Source: Ricinus communis
Lineage: Eukaryota; Streptophyta; Magnoliopsida; Malpighiales; Euphorbiaceae
NCBI RefSeq assembly: GCF_019578655.1
Contig: NC_063257.1
Span: forward strand, 30,849,159-30,913,158
Reading direction: 5' to 3'
DNA: 64,000 bases
This document shows positions 45,101 through 56,812 of this stretch, one piece after another. The notes under the pieces were generated by a model. That model did not search any database. It was not told the DNA's origin and saw only the letters and a program-made list of their open reading frames with translations. The position numbers and the translations under genes were made by a program. Numbering within the stretch: the first letter of the stretch is position 1; each line of letters starts with the position of its first letter.

Positions 45101-47017
45101 AAAATAGTATCTGACCACTAAAAACTCTTGATTCGTAAAGATTTAATATTTTCATTGCGATCAACCATCATTATCGTGTTGCTTGTGTATGATAATGTGA
45201 TTTTAAAGAATAACATTTTTTAGTTTTGTTGTTTGTCAAATTCTGGTTTAATAAGTCACTAATTCAAGATTGATCTGATGATTAAATAACGATGTTTTTC
45301 AATTGTGAAACTCTAACTTATATTATCAAGTACGAGCAATATGATAATAATAGTTGATCGGAGAAAAAATGACTAAATCTTTACAAATCGATACTTTTAA
45401 CAGTGAAATACTTTTTTATCATAACTTATAACTACATATCTTTTGTTATTTTAAAAAATATATAATAAAAATTATCAAATAATGAAGTCAAATGGCATTT
45501 TTTATAGTTATTCTAATAAATCTATAATAAACTTTTCTCTTAAAAAGATACATTTCATCTTGCACAAGGTTTTGCGTATTGCTCTTTCACAGGCGTTACA
45601 GTGGAGGCGTATCCTCAATTCTATAATCTATATTTAAAAAATTCATTAGAATATCAAATTAAAGAGGATGTATTCAATTGAGATTTTAATAGATTTTTTT
45701 AAAATGGATTACTTTTAAAGAATTTATAAATTCTTAATCACTTTTATAGAATTTATAATATTATGAATAACTTTCACAAATCTTACTTAAGAATATATTG
45801 TAGACATTGATAGATTTTTATTAATTTTTACAGACTATTATTTATCTATTGTTTAATTTAAAAATGAATTTAATCATTTTGTTTTTATTATTTTTTTTTA
45901 TTACTTTAAGCATTTATTTGATACAATGTTATTTGCCACGTCATACATAAGTAACAGACATCATTTCATTGTTGTGTCGAGTTCATATCATTTTTAAATT
46001 TTTTACCTCACAACATGAATGCTATTTTTTGTCAAGACAATAATTTTTTTAAAAAGAAATTATCATATCGCAATTTGTCTCCAATTAAACTACCAAACTC
46101 ATGTCATACTTGTTATATTTTTATTACCTATTTGATAAATACTTAAACTAACAACAATCACTTTACCAATTATTTGATAAATACCTAAACCAACAACAAT
46201 CGCACTTACCAAAAGAAATAATTATCAAAATAATCTTGCTAATAAAACCTAAAAGTCTATATATGGTAGGATTGTTTGCTCAAATTAATTCACTAAAATA
46301 TGTCATTTTAAAATTCATATTTTTACTAGGCTCTTTTTAAAATTAAATTAAAAACTTTTAATTATTTTTTGTATTTGTGAGTAAAAAAATTATTATTAAT
46401 AAATAATTTTTTAGCTTTAAAATTTTATTCAATTTTTTATATTTTTTAAGATGGAGAATACAACAAAGAGAAATGAAGATGCTAATGTAGGAAAATTTGA
46501 GAAAGAAATATAAGTTTTCAAAAAAGAAGTCTATTGAAATCTAAAAAATAACTGAAAGTGAATCCTTAAGAATTTTTATTTTATAAAAATACGTAAAAAG
46601 CCATTAAAAGTATATAAAAGTATATCTATAAATTAATACTAACTTACTTTTATAGAATTTACAAAAGTTGTAATTGAATATCTCCTAATTTCTATAAATT
46701 TTTTAATAGTCCTTAAAAATTAAGTTTTAAAAATTACAACTAAATATAAAATTAATATTGGATACCTCATTACTTATACACTTTTTTAACTAAATATATT
46801 TCACTTTTAAATTCTATCAAAAATTTTAAAAGTTTTAATTAAATACAAATATTAAGGAGTGGTTACCTTAGTGATAAAGAAATTTGAAAAAATGTACTGC
46901 ATCAAACAGAAATGAATTGGTACAACTTGTGAGCAGTAGCTTCCATGTAAATCATGTCACTGATTATAACGTTGTTTTTTATAATCCAACATGCAAAATA
47001 CATAAAACTAAGCAACC
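45101..47017. other. AT-rich DNA around the degenerate HMA copy
   Basis: Apart from the HMA exon relic at 45556-45627 no gene is visible. Between about 45660 and 46690 the two ends look loosely inverted (AGGATGTATTCAATTGAG and, reversed, AGGAGATATTCAATTAC). That would fit a ~1-kb inserted element, but I could not define its edges. Confidence 0.4.
45556..45627 (-). pseudogene. Duplicated exon of an HMA (metal-binding) gene
   Basis: Minus-strand translation gives IELRIRLHCNACERAIRKTL, clearly a copy of the second exon of the gene at 47568-48343 (VELKVRLHCKACEKAVRRTL). The CxxC metal site is kept. An AG acceptor precedes it, and a GT follows although the last exon base changed. No convincing third exon follows on the minus strand. 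A copy of the parent's 5' flank is at 47018-47085, so this is the remnant of a tandem duplicate stretched by later insertion. Confidence 0.75.
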
Positions 47018-47085
47018 GAAGTTCCAGCTGTCTTATTTTGTGTTTGAGTTAGGAGGTGAAAATGGGTTTTGATGATATATATATA
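47018..47085 (-). repeat. Duplicated 5' flank of the HMA gene
   Basis: The block containing TTTGTGTTTGAGTTAGGAGG and TTTTGATGATAT matches 48390-48452, upstream of the intact HMA gene, with few changes. It marks the start of the degenerate copy whose exon relic is at 45556-45627. A TA dinucleotide run follows it (about 47076-47098). Confidence 0.8.
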
Positions 47086-47567
47086 TATATATATATATTA
47101 TGTACTGCACAGTAGCATGTTCACAGGATGCCATATCTGTGGCCTGAAACATACTCAAGAATCCAAAACTAGTTCCTGGTGGTGGTGCTACAGAGTTAAG
47201 TGTGTCTGCCACTCTGAAGCAAAAGAGTTCATCCATTGAAGGACTACCAAGAGGTGAATGGTTTTCTCAAGCATAAGCTGATCCCCACTTGAGTGGATAT
47301 TTACTTAGCCACTAAGACTAAGTCTTTCTTAGTGATTAAATAAATAAAGCCTGCACATGCTTATCTCAAGGTCATGATTGATGCTTGCTTATGTTTTATG
47401 ATTGTAAAACAGTGTGGCCTTATGAAGCACGCAGTATTTCTTGATATGAAAAATATTTCCGTCCATCGAATGAAAAAACGTTAAACCACATGAGTTTTTC
47501 CAATATTTATTTATTGATTTAATGTTTATAAGAAAACATAAGAAAAGAGAATTTGTGAAGAAGTAAC

Positions 47568-48343
47568 CTAAATACCACATTTAGGGATGAAACATCTAAA
47601 ACCAGCAGGGAGCCTAGGAGAAGGTGCTTCCAAGTGATGCGATGAAGGCAACAATTCAGCTCTCTGTCCTGTCTTCCAAATAGCTTTCACCACCACTTTG
47701 CGATCCATGTATCCCAACACTGTGACTTTGTTCGATATGTTTTCTATTTCTACACATCTTACTCCTGCAAAATACACATTGTAATTTTAACAATTTAATC
47801 TCTTGTTTCTTTTCCATGAATAATTCACAATACACTTTTCTTAGTTTCTCTTTTTTTCCCTTAAACGAATACCTTTGATTTTGCACAGTGTTCTGCGTAC
47901 TGCCTTTTCACAGGCCTTGCAGTGCAGGCGGACCTTCAATTCCACAATCTGTGCTTAAAAAAGAAAATCATCAGAGTTCAATCTAAATCTCAGTGTTACA
48001 TAGTGCCTCAGCTCAGTGATTATCAAAGTAATTTACACATAAAATTACTCTTCACAGTCTAATAATGGGCCAGTTCATCATATAATTCTGATCTTAACTA
48101 ATTCTATAAAACACATAACAACACAATTTGGATTGAGTAATTTCAAATGAAAACTTTTATAAAATTCATAAATTTTAGTTAAATTCACACTTTGGCAACC
48201 TAAAAGAGGGTCAAAATTGCCATGGACTTCGACAATTCTTGTTTATAGATTTAAAATTCATGAATTTCTCAATTCAAACGGTATTAAAATGAATTACAAT
48301 AAAAATAAAACACAACAAGAAGAAAGGGGGTACCAACCTCCAT
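47568..48343 (-). CDS. Heavy-metal-associated (HMA) domain protein
   Basis: Three exons are inferred: 48343-48338 (ATG GAG only), 47948-47873 and 47764-47568, with GT/AG edges and matching phases, giving 92 residues. Residues 3-66 form an HMA fold: VELKVRLHCKACEKAV with metal-binding Cys12 and Cys15, then KIKGVRCVEIENISNKVTVL and VVVKAIWKTGQRAELLP. The tail is LPAGFRCFIPKCGI. Such small plant proteins bind copper, zinc or cadmium as chaperones or sequestering proteins. There is no C-terminal CaaX box as read, so it is not obviously an isoprenylated HIPP. A GT at 47575-47576 could instead splice exon 3 onward toward the open stretch at 47033-47236, so the carboxyl end is uncertain. Confidence 0.75.
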
Positions 48344-48452
48344 GGCATCAGAAACTTGGAGAGAAGGAATAGAAATAGAAGTAAGCAACAGAAGCTCCTG
48401 CCAGTCCAAGTTTGTGTTTGAGTTGGAGGTGAAAATGGATTTTGATGATATA

Positions 48453-51020
48453 AACAATATGTGGAAAAATAAAGAAGCAAAGTAAGATGAATGATTAATG
48501 TGTCTTAATTAATGACTTCTGATTATTACACTTTACTTGGACTCAAGGCAACCCTATCATAAATCATTACAATCCCAGGACCAACTCATTCTTCCTCTTC
48601 TTTATTATAATAATTTACTCATCTGAATTATAATAATTTTTTAATTTGTTCTTATTTTTGTATTAATAACTTAAAATAATTTTAATATAATAATTTATTT
48701 AATAAATTAATATAACTATTTTGAAAATAACATTTTCCTAGCTAAAATTTTGACTAAAATATTTATTATTTTAATTTTAATTTTTAATCTGCATTTCTTT
48801 TCACTTGACTTTTTTATATATATATAATTGTTCTTGTATCTCATAAACTATTTTGATAAAATATTTTATTTATATCTATATATTTCTTTTTGTAATTACT
48901 GAAATGCATTTATATAAATATAATGTCATATAATTACAACTATTCTAATTTATGACAATTAAATTAATTAAAAATTCATAAAAATTAAATTAATTACTGT
49001 TATGTTAACAAATAATATATTTAAAATAAATTAGTTAGTTAATAAAAGTATAAAAATATGACCAATTAACTCTTGTGGCATTTATATTTATTATTACTAT
49101 GTGAGGCTTGTAATTATTAAGAATAAAAAATGCTCTTTTAGTTTAATATTTTTTATTGTTTTCAATTACTAACATTTTTATTTCTTTATTTGAAAAATAA
49201 ATTAATATTCTAACTTTGAAATTTTATTAATAAATATAATAAATTTTTATCCACGTATAAAATTAAAGTGGACTACGTTTTTACAATGAAGAAAGTAATT
49301 TTTATGTTTATATGCATTGTATGTAAATATTAAATATTTGACTCGTTATTACTTAAAAAAAATTTTAGATTTATCATCATAAATATTTTTAATTTTAAGA
49401 CAACGAAAAAATTATTAAATCTTAAAAAAATTCATCTATAAATTAATCTATTTATACCTCATAAAATTTATATTGATTAAAATTTATAGCTAGCAATAAA
49501 AAATTTAATATGTTATTATAAAACTTCAAGATTCACAAATATTGTAAGAATATATCAAATTAATTTAAAAATTTATACACAAATGATATATTTTATTTTA
49601 ATAATATAGAATATAGCAAACGCTTTTAAAAAAATCATAAAACTAAGCCTTTTAATTCTAATATTCTATTTAAGTTTAGATATCTATGATATTTAAGTCA
49701 GTATGACTATCTGAATTAATAATAATTAAATATCTTTTCAGATAAAGAAAATATTTTTCTAGATTTTATGTGCATTGCATATAAAATTAATTATTTTAAC
49801 TCATTATTATTCAAATTTAAATAATTTTATATATAAACTGATATTTTATGATTGGTATTGCAATTACACTATATATTACTAATGTAAAAACAATGAAGGA
49901 ATATCTTAAGATCATTAGTATCAAGATATGCTTTCATTTTAACTACTCACATTTGACACTTTGTGCCATAAAAAATTAGAAGTGCAATTGCAATAAAAAA
50001 AATATTTTGAGTTTATTTTTGTTGTAATCTCACAAGTCCTTCAAGTAATTAGCTCTGATACAACTGTTATTAATTCTTAACAATAGAAAGAGCGAGAAAT
50101 ATAAAAGAATATTTATTCTACAAAAATTTGATATATTTTAATAGCATTTAAGAAATGCTTATATAGCAAAAGATATAATTAAAATAGTAAAAATATGGCC
50201 CACAAACCATCAACAAATTAATTTGAAAAGATTTCTAAAAATTAATAATAACCGGTATTATTAGCGAGTAAAGGTAAACTTTTGTGTTTTGTTCAATACT
50301 AAAAGAAAAAAAAAGAAGAAAATAATAATAATAATAATAAAAGAAGAAAATAGAAGAAAAGAAGCAAACCAATGAATTTAAGAAACTTAGGAAACGAAAG
50401 GAAGAAAATGAGAGAAAAGAAAAACAAGGGAGAAAAAAATAGAATAAACAAACAAATGAAAGAAAAAAATAAAAGTATGATGGAGAGGAAAAGAATTGGA
50501 GAAAATAAGGAAAAATTTATTTATTTTTAAAAAAGTTCGAAGAGAATAAAAAGAAAAAGAATATAAAAGAATTAAGAATTAGTGAAGTACTAAATCCGTC
50601 ACTAAATAAATATAAGAGAAAAAAACATGAGAATTCGCTATAAAGGAATTAAAGAGTGAAAATGGAAATAATAATATTTGACTGAATTAAGAAAGTCCGT
50701 TTCTATTATGCAGATTTTTTTTATTTTTTTATTTTTTTGCGGTATTATCTACAAATACGCTTTATAAGTTTTGTTTTAAATAATTTTATTTCGAAAATAG
50801 AACAAGAAAAACTAAGAGATTAGTAGTGTGAAGTTTAAAATGGAAATAAATGAGAAGAGGCATGTGAGAATCATTAAAAAATAAAGAAAAGAATACACAA
50901 GTAATTGCCCAGACGCACAACCTCTGTGGCGCTACAAAGCTGCTGTTAATATGTGTTCATGCACAAAGAGCCTAAAATTTCTGTTACCTTAATTTCTTTA
51001 ACTTGGACATAACGTAACTT
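48453..51020. other. AT-rich intergenic DNA and distal KCS upstream region
   Basis: No gene is supported. The region is very AT-rich up to about 50270. From about 50300 to 50510 the plus strand is almost wholly purine (A and G, with an AAT microsatellite near 50322-50340). Confidence 0.6.
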
Positions 51021-51021
51021 A

Positions 51022-51051
<30 letters not shown>
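51020..51051 (+). promoter_or_regulatory. CT-repeat followed by TA-repeat upstream of KCS
   Basis: A run of about nine CT units passes directly into TATATATATATAATT, some 60 bases before the KCS start codon. The TA run could serve as the TATA element and CT-rich tracts are common in plant leaders and core promoters. The role is inferred from position only. Confidence 0.4.
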
Positions 51052-51052
<1 letters not shown>

Positions 51053-51112
51053 ATTTTTCCCTTCATCATTTGGTCAGTACTGACTGCTCATTCATCAATC
51101 TTTTATATTTCT

Positions 51113-52794
51113 ATGGCATTGGCAAGAGCAAGAGAGCAGGACCTACTCTCCACTGAAATAGTTAACCGGGGCATCGAGGCCGGTTCTTTGAACTTCTCGG
51201 TCAGGGTCCGTCGCCGGTTGCCGGACTTTCTTAATTCAGTTAACCTGAAATATGTAAAGCTTGGATATGCTTACCTCCTTAGCCATAGCTTTTATTTCCT
51301 AAGTGCACCTATTCTCATATTAATATTTAGTGTCGCCCTTGGAAAAGTCACTTGGGAAGATTTCTGCCCCAAGTGTGACCCTATTGATGCACTTTTCTTG
51401 CTCGGAGTGCTTGCTTTGATTATATATATTTATCTTGATTTAACTCCAACTTCTACTTTTTTAGTTGATTTTGCCTGTTTTCGCCCGCCGGATCACCTCA
51501 AGGTATAGCTACTTATTGTTTCTCTTGTTGATTTCACTGCATATGTAGTGCTCAACAACAGCAGCTACTACTAGTTATTATTTTGCAACAGATCTCCAAG
51601 GAGGAATTCATTCAGTTGGCAAGGAAATCGGGCAAATTCGACCAAACTGCAATCGAGTTCCAGCAGCGAGCACTCAAGAATTCTGGGATTGGAGATGAGA
51701 CTTACATGCCCAGATCAGTTTTCCAGCCTGGTTTCAAAACAAACCTCAAGGACGGTCGAGAAGAGGCAGCAATGGTGATATTTGGAGCAGTTGATGACCT
51801 TCTTGCCACCACTAAAGTTAGGACTAAAGACATTAGAATTCTTGTTGTCAACTGTGGGATCCTAAATACTACACCATCACTGTCAGCAATGGTCATAAAT
51901 CATTATAAGCTTAGACATAATATAAATAGCTTCAATCTTGGTGGGATGGGATGTGCTGCTGGTATTGTAGCTATTGATTTAGCTAGAGATCTTTTGAATG
52001 CATATCCCGGATCATATGCACTCGTGGTAAGCACAGAAGTGGTGAGCTATACATGGTATAGTGGCATTGATCAGGACATGCTTCTACCGAATTTCTTTTT
52101 CAGAATGGGGGCTGCAGCTATGCTCCTGTCTAGTCGTCGCCTTGATCGATGGCGATCCAAGTACGAATTAAAACAGGTACAGTATCTTTCCTTGATTTTT
52201 ACAACAGATGATGGATATTACTGCTGATCTTTTATTTTGATTCCATGTCGGATGCAGCTAGTTCGAACCCACAAGGGGATGGATAACAGAAGCTTTAAAA
52301 GCATACATCTAAAGGAAGATAAAGAAGGAAGGCAAGGTCTTTCAGTTAGCAAAGAGGTTATTGAGGTAGCAGGTCATGCCCTCAAGGCCAACATCACCAC
52401 CTTAGGCCCTCTAGTTCTTCCTGTATCAGAACAAGTCCAATTCTTCACCAATTTGCTCTTCAAGAAAAAGACCAAGCCTTACATTCCTGATTATAAGCTT
52501 GCTTTTGAGCATGTTTGCATATATGCAGCTAGCAAAAAAGGTCTGGATGAATTGCAGAAGAACTTGGAGCTCACTGACGAGTACATGGATGCTTCAAGAA
52601 AAACTCTCCAGCGATTCGGGAACACATCGAGTAGTAGTATATGGTATGAACTGGCTTACTTGGAGGCAAATGGAAAGATCAAGAGAGGGGATAGAATTTG
52701 GCAGATTGCTTTTGGTTCTGGCTTCAAGTGCAACAGTGTTGTTTGGAAAGCTCTTAAGACTGTGGGGAAACCTAAGCGAAGCCCGTGGATTTAG
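51113..52794 (+). CDS. KCS: 3-ketoacyl-CoA synthase (KCS), catalytic His replaced by Tyr
   Basis: Three exons (51113-51502, 51592-52176, 52258-52794) with GT/AG edges give 503 residues, normal for plant FAE1-type condensing enzymes. Two hydrophobic spans at about 50-76 and 94-112 anchor it in the ER. The condensing domain follows: [26 protein letters not shown] with catalytic Cys251, [30 protein letters not shown] with Asn447, and [11 protein letters not shown]. The family adds malonyl-CoA units to long acyl-CoAs for waxes, cutin/suberin and sphingolipids. The segment normally IHAGG reads IYAAS: Tyr414 aligns with the essential His391 of FAE1, with the same spacing (33) to the Asn. It may be inactive or regulatory. 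It converges with the GH17 gene, with 721 bases between the stops. Confidence 0.93.
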
Positions 52795-53515
52795 GATTCT
52801 ACCTAGAAACAGAAATACAGGTAGACAGTAGGATAAAAGATATGCATTGGATTAGGTATACACGTAGTACATATATGTCAAGAACTGTGTTTAATCTATA
52901 TTTATATATATATTTATATATATATATATATATATACAAAGAGAGGGAGATATTGTGGAAAGCTAATCCTCCATCAACCTTTGTTTCTCTTCATTTTATT
53001 GTTTTTTACTTTTTACTTCAATGAATATAAATTGTAAGCTCAAAACTTATCAAATGATAATGTTTCACGGGTGACCAATGACAACTCTGATCCGTTACTA
53101 TTTACATTTCCTCCGTCTCCTTTGAGAAATAGACAGACACAGGCAGGCAAAGTGATCATTATTCAAGCATTGTGTTACTGTTGACAGGATTATCTCTCAG
53201 ACCAACTGATAATTCATATTTCAAGCCCACATTTTTTGCTGCAAGCAACTCCCATCAACTCCAGCTCAACCCAGCCTGTTTAAGCCTCTACTTCACAAAC
53301 TTCATTCCATATGAATACATGCATACATTTCCAACAACCTAGTTCTAGACATGGGTTTCAATAGGTAAACATGCATCAGTTAACCAAAACTGCATTACTA
53401 GATTGCTAAAAAAATTGGAACTAGGTTCCATGTTCTTTCCGAAATTGTTTTAGCTACCAATACACCATATTTAAAGAAAATGGTACCTCTAAAAAGTTAA
53501 GGAGTCTTTTGAGTT

Positions 53516-56500
53516 TCATAATATTGTAAGCAAAAACAGAATGAGACCTGCAGCCAAAACCAATGGCTTGTGTGGGCATCCTACTGTCCGCTTGGCACCT
53601 CCATAGTATGGCTCTATCATTATCTCAAATTTGCAAGTTTCAGTTGATGGATCTGATTTAGTGATTGTTGAAATGTTCTCAAACTTGCATGCGCTGTCAA
53701 GCTGATTCTGAATCTGATAGTAACTGTTCAATGCATAGGAAATGTTCCCCCTTGCGTCCAAATTGCCACAAGATGTTCCATAACCAAGGCTGGTGCAGTC
53801 ACCAAGTCCACAAGCATAGCTCACACTTGGTGCCACATTTGGGTCATCAAGTTTGGCCGATGACTTCATCACACACCATTTCCGCTCCAGGTAACGGACA
53901 TTTTTTGCTTCAACTAATGCTCCTGAATTCGTGGTGCCAAGGTTAAGGGTGTACTTAGCTCTTCCATCAAATGTGAATATCCCCCAATGACGTTCGAAGT
54001 TCCCTGGATCAATGCTCTTAGCATCCTCATCAATCAAACTAAATAAATAAGCATCAATAGGTTCAGGCCTCAATGGGGTTCCTTTACCACCTGAAATACG
54101 TTGCATAAAACCTTGGTTGAATCTTTGGGCATAAATCATGTTAGCATTCTTATCTCCATCAGTGGGCCACCCAATCTCACCGACAATGATAGGCAAGTTT
54201 CCAAATCCATTCTTTTGTAAGGCATACGCAAGAGTATCATAATTAGCATCAAACATGTTATAGTAGGATGTTCCACCGTCATTTACAGGGACCGCATTGC
54301 CATCAAAGAAGGCATACTCAACTGGGAAGTTGGGATCAGAGTAGAGGCTGATGAAAGGATATATATTTACAGTAAAGGGGGAACCACTGTCGCTCAAGAA
54401 CTTGACAATGTTAATCATGAGATCATGGATATCAGTTCGAAAGTCACCACCAGATGGAAAGCCAGTTGAGCTTGCATAGACATCAGCATTCAAAGGGACA
54501 GTCACCTTCACTTGGTTGCTCAACCCAGCTTTTATCAAGGCAGATTGAACATTCTGGAGAGCTGGGAAGGTTGTTGAAAGAAAGGTCCCATTGTATGTTT
54601 CCAAGAAAGGTTCGTTTCCGACTGCAACATATCTGTACAAAGATTACTTTTTGTCATCAGTTATACTTACAATTAGAAACTAATTGCTAAATCCTACATC
54701 AGAAAAGAGGTATTTTCATTCATCTACCGAAGACTAAAGGAAAGGAGAAAAGAACATATTTGTATTTTGGAGTTGTGAAATATGCTTCAGTTTATACACC
54801 AATAAATATCAAGATATGCAAAAAAGTAATTGGGAATAGTCCTGTTTAGGAAGCCTGTTATATGTTCTACTCTATAATGTATAATCTATAAATTATTTTA
54901 AAAAGATTACCAAAAATAAAAACAGAATACTTAGATTGTTATACAATTTCATTTAGGAGAGAACATATCAGCCAAGTATAGAAGGGCAGATATGGTGCTA
55001 GGTTGAGTTGGTAACATGAAGCTATTATTATTAGGTTAAAACACATTATAAAAATTTAAACCATGGATTGATGCCCTGGAAATTGAGACAGCTCAATATC
55101 ATATTATTTTGAGGTGAGAAGTTGTATTGATAACTCTATGATGAATAAAGTAAGGTGAGTGACATGGATTGCCAATCTGAAGATTTTTTATCAGTGATTT
55201 AGGTGTTAAACTATGAACCAAGCTGGGAAGGACCTTAATTATAAGCTAAAACATAAACAACATATTGAAGAAACAAAAAGCTGAAGGAAATCTATATAGA
55301 ATATCTAGGAGGCTTAGTGCATACTTTCACACATAAACTTTACCGATTTACCTTCTTTCATTCCTCAAGTATTTTTTTAATCTATGATGCTGATGAGCTT
55401 CTGTTTTTGACCTATTTCACCTTTGTACATGTATTTTAATATTTTTATTTATTTTGAGATTTTAATTCACTTATATCATGGAAAATGAATTGAAGTGTAT
55501 ATAAAAAAGTATATGTACAGAGGTAAAAGATAAATGTTCAGAACAGAAGTAGAGAAGTGATAGGGCTCAAAATAAGTGTCACAGATTAAAACAATAGTTG
55601 AGAGGTGTCAGATGTTAAATTGGGAAAATTTAGGAGTGAAACTATGTATTCAACCTAATCTAAAACATCCAAAAAGGTCATAAATTCACCTTGTAAATCC
55701 CTAACATGAATCAAGCTCGAAGAAAACGACATACTGCATAGTATTACCACTTAATCTTTACCAGAAGGAAGGTCCATTTATTGTCATCCTCCTAATTCAA
55801 AACATAATAAAGTGGTGTGGGGTGCAACCTTAAAAATTCCATGAAAAGTTTAGTTATTACCCTATCATCAAAAATTGGAGCATACTTGAACATAACACTT
55901 TAGGATGGTAAAGGTGGTGATATAATCATAGCAGCAGAGTGATCATGAAAAAAACTTGAAAAAGGTTCAACTGAAATGAAAGTGACAGTTGGTAATAAAT
56001 GTGATCCCATAAAATCGTCAAAATAATATTATACAGAAAGCATGAAAATTAAAAAGCCAAAGTAGTGTTTGATCATAAAAGGTGGTACTACTTTTGAGAA
56101 TGCGGTGGCAAATATCAAATTCCCCCAAGAAAAACATGCATATGAATTTGATATGAAGACATAGAGCCAACTTTAAAACAAGAATCCACTTGTTGGTGTA
56201 AAAAAGATAAAATAAAACAATGTATGGATTTCAATATAAAAGAAAAAGAATATCATCTTGCACAATATGTGGATTTCAATAGAAAAGAAAAAGAATATCT
56301 TCTTGCCCGATATGATTTAGCTTGGTTAAGCAGCAGCATATCATAGGGAGCAGAACATAACATACCACATATATTAAAAACTAATGTCATGAAGGGTAAA
56401 TGCAAAGCTAACAGCTATGAGTCTCAATGATGAAAAAAGATGAATTGCATACAAGCATTTGAACCAAGCAAAGAGCTGACCTGATATTGACATTATTGGT

Positions 56501-56812
56501 GGTGATATGCGTAGAGACATTTTTAGCAACCCATTTCTCAGCGGCCTTCATACTGCCAGCCATTGATGAAAGCATATCATTTGGGATGCCAACCATGACC
56601 TCAATACCAGACTTACCAAGGGCTCTCAATGCATCATAATCTGCATCAAAAAGCTTAACTTTCTGGATCCCATTTTCTCTTAGTAGCCTCACCACTGTAT
56701 CTGGAGGCAGTGGGTGGGTTGCTTGTGTGCCCCAGTTGGCACCTATACCACTCACTGTACTCACCGTTGTAAATAACCAGGTTAATCCAATAGCCACAGA
56801 GCACAACCCCAT
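53516..56812 (-). CDS. GPI-anchored GH17 beta-1,3-glucanase with X8 domain
   Basis: Two exons (56812-56481 and 54632-53516) around an 1848-base intron give 482 residues. Residues 1-22 are a signal peptide, followed by [15 protein letters not shown], the usual mature GH17 start. The proton donor is Glu118 in VAVGNEPF and the nucleophile Glu263 in VGEIGWPT. An X8 (CBM43) domain spans about 362-447 with six Cys (364, 385, 390, 399, 426, 444). A hydrophobic end at 465-482 ([15 protein letters not shown]) is a GPI-attachment signal. The family cleaves callose at the cell surface or plasmodesmata, and X8 binds beta-1,3-glucan. It resembles the Arabidopsis At4g31140 type. All key residues are present and the frame is intact. 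Confidence 0.94.
54633..56480 (-). other. Intron of the GH17/X8 gene
   Basis: Bounded by GT at 56480-56479 and AG at 54634-54633. It is AT-rich, and I see no element in it. One segment (GAAAAAGAATATC flanked by GATTTCAATA) occurs twice near 56230-56300, a small local duplication. Confidence 0.8.

Noticed and set aside
45660..46690. Possible ~1-kb inverted-repeat element
   Set aside because: The ends are only loosely inverted, no target duplication could be defined, and AT-rich DNA gives such matches by chance.
53665..53946. 93-codon plus-strand ORF
   Set aside because: Antisense shadow of the X8 domain exon of the GH17 gene.
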